From: Gammaproteobacteria bacterium
GTDB lineage: Bacteria; Pseudomonadota; Gammaproteobacteria; Pseudomonadales; Azotimanducaceae
Reading direction: 5' to 3'
Length of the DNA: 5,065 nt
NCBI GenBank assembly: GCA_002711495.1
Contig: PARM01000048.1
Location: 4,572-9,636 of the forward strand
Part shown: positions 1-5,065 of the stretch, piece after piece
How positions within the stretch are numbered: the first letter of the stretch is position 1
Layout: each line of letters opens with the position of its first letter
The notes under the pieces: generated by a model
Told to the model about the DNA's origin: nothing
Seen by the model: the letters and a program-made list of their open reading frames with translations, nothing else
The model's database searches: none
Position numbers and translations under genes: made by a program

Positions 1-3000
1 ATATCAAAATATAAAGAGCGACGGAAAGAGACCGAAAGAAGGATTAAGACTACAAGAGAGAATCTTGCTCGCCTTAATGATATTAGAGAGGAACTTTCTA
101 GCCAGTTAAGAAGGCTCTCGCGACAATCGAAAGCAGCAGAAAAATACAACGAGCTTCGCGCTGAAACGCGTGTAACTAGAGGACTGCTTTTAGCTTCTCG
201 TTGGCAAACGATAGAAGAGGAACTCACTAAAACTGAGAATGAACTTCATCTCGAGCGATTGGAGAGAGAAAAAGGAATAGCGGCAAAAGAGGCTCTCGAA
301 GTCGAAATTCAGAATTTAAGAAACGACTTGCTAGGATTGAACAATCAATTGAATGACTCTCAGCGGCTTTTTTACGATCGAGGGACTGAGATCGCCAGGA
401 TAGAGGAAGGAATTCAGTTCCAAAAGGAGAGAGTGCAACAATATTCAAATGACTTAGAGCAAGTCGAAGGCAGAATGAAAGAAATCGTGGCCAATCTAGA
501 GAAAGATGAAGAAAATATAGAGGGTCTTTTAGCGGAATTGTCTAAGGATAATCCGGTTTCAGTTGAGAACAAACTGTTTGAAAAAAAAACTGGTGATCTT
601 TTAATTGAGCTCGAAGATGAGTACCAGCGTGTTCAAGTGCAATGGGCTGATTTTTTGGAGAAATCAGCGGTGGTCCAAAGATCTAAAGAAATTCATGAAA
701 CGAAAATAACTAATTTGGAAGAGGTTATAAAAAGGAGTACTGATAGGATTAGAGTGCTTAGAGAGCAAGCCTCCAGATTGAATCCCGAGAGTTTTCAAGA
801 ACAGCTAATGCCATTGAAAGATGACATAGAGAATGAGCAAAAAGAAGTGAAGAACTTTTCCGAAAAATCCGAAGCTTTGACTAATTTGCTTGCTCAACAC
901 CGAAAGGAATATCAAGGCCTGGTCGCAAAACTAGACGAGGAGAAAAAACAATTTCAGAGTTTGACAGGACGAAGCGCATCTCTTAATGCACTTCAGCAGG
1001 AGTCGCTTGGTCAGTCAAATGAAAAAGAAAATGAGTGGCTTACAAGCAAAAATATTGAAAAAGCAAAACGGCTTGGAATGATCTTGGAAGTAGATGATGG
1101 TTGGGGCCTTGCCGTCGAGTTGGTCCTAGGCTCTTTTCTGCAAGCAGTCTGTATAGACGACAGCAGAATTCAGAATCAGCACGATCTTTTTGAGTCTTTT
1201 CCCGATGCCAGTTTAAGCTTGTTATTCCCCTCACAGACAAGCTCCAAAAAATCGAGCTCCGATGTCCTTTCTTCGAAGATTCAAAGCAATCCTTTTGTTG
1301 AAAGTTTGGTAGGACAGGTAAAGGTTGCAAAAGATTTTGCTGAGGCAGTGCGGTTTAGATCTAAATTGAAGGATGGCGAGTCTTTGGTCACAAAAGACGG
1401 AGTTTGGTTAGGAAAAAATTGGATCAAGGTTTCTAATGAGAAAAAAACCACGGGAATGATTCTACAGCGTCAGAAAGAACTCGTCGCTATTTCAGAAAAA
1501 CTTGAATTTATCGAGGAAAAGATCAAGAACTATGAATTTGAGTTAGAAGAGGTCTCTGAAAAAATCCGATCTAAAGAAACTGAAAGAGAATCGGTCAACA
1601 AGCAACTAAGGGAAAAACAAGTTCATTTGGGTGAGTTAAGAGAGAGGCTAGGAGAAAAGACTTTCGAGGCTCGCCAGATGGAAGTCGATTTGAAAAAATT
1701 CGGAGATGAAATCCACCAGCTTGAAAATCAGTTAAAAAAAGATGAAAAAGACCTAAAAGAGCAGAAAAAAGAGATTTCGGAAGTTATCCGAACATTTCAA
1801 GAGAATAATGAAAAACGAGAAGAGTACACCGCACAGCGATTAGCGATTGAGTCAGAACTCAAAAAGACCAAAGAGAAAACCGAGAGTGATCGAAAAACTA
1901 ATCATCAATTTGAGCTGAAGCTTCTATCGATAGAGTCTGAGGTCGAGTCTACCCGCAAGGCCGTGGGAAGGCTAAGAGACCAGTATGATGAGCTTCAGTC
2001 TCGGCAAAGAGCATTGATTGAAAATATTACGAAAGCAGAAAAGCCCACTAAAGAGTTAAGTAACCAGCTGGAGATTCAGTTATCAAAAAAAGCTGACGCA
2101 GAAAGCTCTTTAGCGAAGATTAGGTCCCTAATAGATCAAAAAGAGATGAATATTTTAGAATCAGAAAAGAGGTTGCGTGATGCGGAGAAGGAACTAGAAA
2201 AAGCTCGAGAGAGAATCGAGAAGGCTCGATTGGCGAAACAGACCTTTCAAGTCAACCAGGCCAACATCAAGGAGCAGTTGCACGAAAACGATAATTCTCT
2301 CGAAGAAGTATTGGAAGAATTGAGATCGCTTAATCCAGATGAAATAGGCTCGAGTAGGCTTGAAGAAAAGCTAGCGCACTTGAATACTAAAATCGAGCGT
2401 TTGGGACCGATAAACTTAGCGGCTCTAGAGGAGTATGAGAGTCAAACTAAGAGAAAAGATTATTTCGATGTCCAAAATGAGGATTTAGAGAAGGCTCTAA
2501 ATACCTTGGAGAGCGCGATAAAAAAAATTGATCTTGAAACAAAGGCTCGATTTAAAGAGACCTTCGACAAAGTAAACACGAAATTACAAGTTCTGTTTCC
2601 AAAATTGTTTGGGGGCGGGAGTGCTCAATTAGAGATGAATTCTGATGATCTACTTCACTCTGGCGTAGGAATAATGGCTAGGCCTCCGGGTAAAAGAAAT
2701 TCTAACATCCAGCAGCTTTCCGGAGGGGAGAAAGCATTGACTGCTATAGCTTTAGTGTTTTCCATATTTGATTTGAATCCTGCGCCTTTTTGCTTGCTTG
2801 ACGAGGTAGATGCTCCGCTGGATGATGCTAACGTTGTTCGTTACCTCGACGTAGTTAAAGAGATGTCTAAGACTGTGCAATTTGTATTTATCACGCACAA
2901 CAAAATTGCGATGGAAATGGGTGACCACCTTATGGGTGTAACAATGCAGGAGTCTGGGGTCTCAAGGCTTGTTGCAGTAGATATGGACGAAGCGGTTACT

Positions 3001-3015
3001 ATGCTTGCTAGTTAA
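1..3015 (+). CDS. smc: Chromosome segregation/condensation ATPase SMC (5'-truncated by window edge)
   Basis: SMC forms a homodimeric, ATP-driven ring that with ScpA and ScpB compacts and helps segregate the nucleoid. The frame is open from base 1, so the gene begins upstream. About 1004 residues are visible, and roughly 155-160 N-terminal residues holding Walker A are missing by comparison with the usual ~1160. The visible protein starts at the head-to-coil exit, where ISKYKERR followed by a Glu/Arg-rich helix is characteristic. Domains in window residues are: first coiled-coil arm ~1-343; hinge ~344-490, with GWGLAVELVLG near its start and SLVTKDGVWLG near its end; return coil ~491-799; C-terminal head from RLGPINL (base 2398). 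Head motifs are intact: ABC signature LSGGE (2716-2730), Walker B FCLLDE with the catalytic Glu at 2803-2805, D-loop after it, and the switch His of THNK at 2896-2898. An in-frame TTG at 259 is not the start, because homology continues upstream of it. zipA follows after 28 bases. Identity is very secure; domain edges are approximate. Confidence 0.98.
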   Translation: MSKYKERRKETERRIKTTRENLARLNDIREELSSQLRRLSRQSKAAEKYNELRAETRVTRGLLLASRWQTIEEELTKTENELHLERLEREKGIAAKEALEVEIQNLRNDLLGLNNQLNDSQRLFYDRGTEIARIEEGIQFQKERVQQYSNDLEQVEGRMKEIVANLEKDEENIEGLLAELSKDNPVSVENKLFEKKTGDLLIELEDEYQRVQVQWADFLEKSAVVQRSKEIHETKITNLEEVIKRSTDRIRVLREQASRLNPESFQEQLMPLKDDIENEQKEVKNFSEKSEALTNLLAQHRKEYQGLVAKLDEEKKQFQSLTGRSASLNALQQESLGQSNEKENEWLTSKNIEKAKRLGMILEVDDGWGLAVELVLGSFLQAVCIDDSRIQNQHDLFESFPDASLSLLFPSQTSSKKSSSDVLSSKIQSNPFVESLVGQVKVAKDFAEAVRFRSKLKDGESLVTKDGVWLGKNWIKVSNEKKTTGMILQRQKELVAISEKLEFIEEKIKNYEFELEEVSEKIRSKETERESVNKQLREKQVHLGELRERLGEKTFEARQMEVDLKKFGDEIHQLENQLKKDEKDLKEQKKEISEVIRTFQENNEKREEYTAQRLAIESELKKTKEKTESDRKTNHQFELKLLSIESEVESTRKAVGRLRDQYDELQSRQRALIENITKAEKPTKELSNQLEIQLSKKADAESSLAKIRSLIDQKEMNILESEKRLRDAEKELEKARERIEKARLAKQTFQVNQANIKEQLHENDNSLEEVLEELRSLNPDEIGSSRLEEKLAHLNTKIERLGPINLAALEEYESQTKRKDYFDVQNEDLEKALNTLESAIKKIDLETKARFKETFDKVNTKLQVLFPKLFGGGSAQLEMNSDDLLHSGVGIMARPPGKRNSNIQQLSGGEKALTAIALVFSIFDLNPAPFCLLDEVDAPLDDANVVRYLDVVKEMSKTVQFVFITHNKIAMEMGDHLMGVTMQESGVSRLVAVDMDEAVTMLAS
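581..589 (+). repeat. A9 homopolymer tract inside smc
   Basis: Nine consecutive A bases fall in the first coiled-coil arm of SMC and encode part of Glu-Lys-Lys-Thr. It is the longest run in the gene; others are A7 or A8, for example at 2520-2527. The reading frame is intact across it. Runs of nine or more A are known sites of RNA polymerase slippage and of sequencing indels. Any role here is inference. Confidence 0.9.
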
Positions 3016-3031
3016 CCTTTTCATTTGATTC

Positions 3032-3036
3032 AGGAG
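3032..3036 (+). promoter_or_regulatory. Ribosome binding site of zipA
   Basis: AGGAG lies seven bases before the TTG at 3044, a near-ideal Shine-Dalgarno match and spacing. It decides the start of zipA: the first in-frame ATG, at 3125, would remove the whole membrane anchor. The site lies within the 28-base gap after the smc stop codon, which contains no recognisable promoter or terminator. Confidence 0.85.
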
Positions 3037-3043
3037 AAAGACT

Positions 3044-5065
<2,022 letters not shown>

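Noticed and set aside
259..261. In-frame TTG that could be taken as the start of a 918-residue SMC-like protein
   Set aside because: The same frame is open to base 1 and the upstream residues (ISKYKERR and the following helix) are conserved SMC sequence, so this is an internal Leu codon.
227..448. Antisense open frame of 73 codons within smc
   Set aside because: Its Leu/Ser/Phe-rich composition mirrors the Glu/Lys/Arg-rich coiled coil on the other strand; it is a shadow.
1040..1330. Antisense open frame of 96 codons opposite the SMC hinge
   Set aside because: It is opposite a conserved hinge sequence and shows no domain of its own.

Overview
The window is an ordinary chromosomal stretch from a gammaproteobacterium with fairly low GC (spot counts give about 40%). 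It carries three co-directional, tightly packed genes in the order smc - zipA - ligA, all on the + strand. ZipA is essentially confined to Gammaproteobacteria. The smc-zipA-ligA order is typical of lineages such as Pseudomonas that use SMC for chromosome condensation. Enteric bacteria use MukBEF instead and have cysZ upstream of zipA-ligA. The low GC and AT-rich codon use argue against a high-GC pseudomonad and suggest another, perhaps marine or host-adapted, lineage. I cannot name a genus.

Layout: bases 1-3015 are the 3' six-sevenths of smc, whose N-terminal ATPase head with Walker A lies upstream of the window. After a 28-base gap with a good ribosome binding site comes a complete zipA (3044-3772, TTG start). 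After an 11-base gap comes the first ~427 codons of ligA (3784 onward), which runs off the right edge inside the zinc finger. No intergenic stretch exceeds 30 bases, and I see no promoter, terminator, RNA gene, mobile element or CRISPR array.

Together the genes look like one transcription unit linking chromosome organisation (SMC), division-site assembly (ZipA tethering FtsZ to the membrane) and replication or repair nick sealing (LigA). All visible motifs are intact and all three frames are unbroken.

I found no sign of an undescribed system. The points worth a second look are small: an A9 tract in smc where either one-base slip gives a near-immediate stop, an unusually short acidic ZipA linker, a ligA start with no Shine-Dalgarno sequence in front of it, and a Tyr-to-Phe change in the LigA nicotinamide-binding domain.
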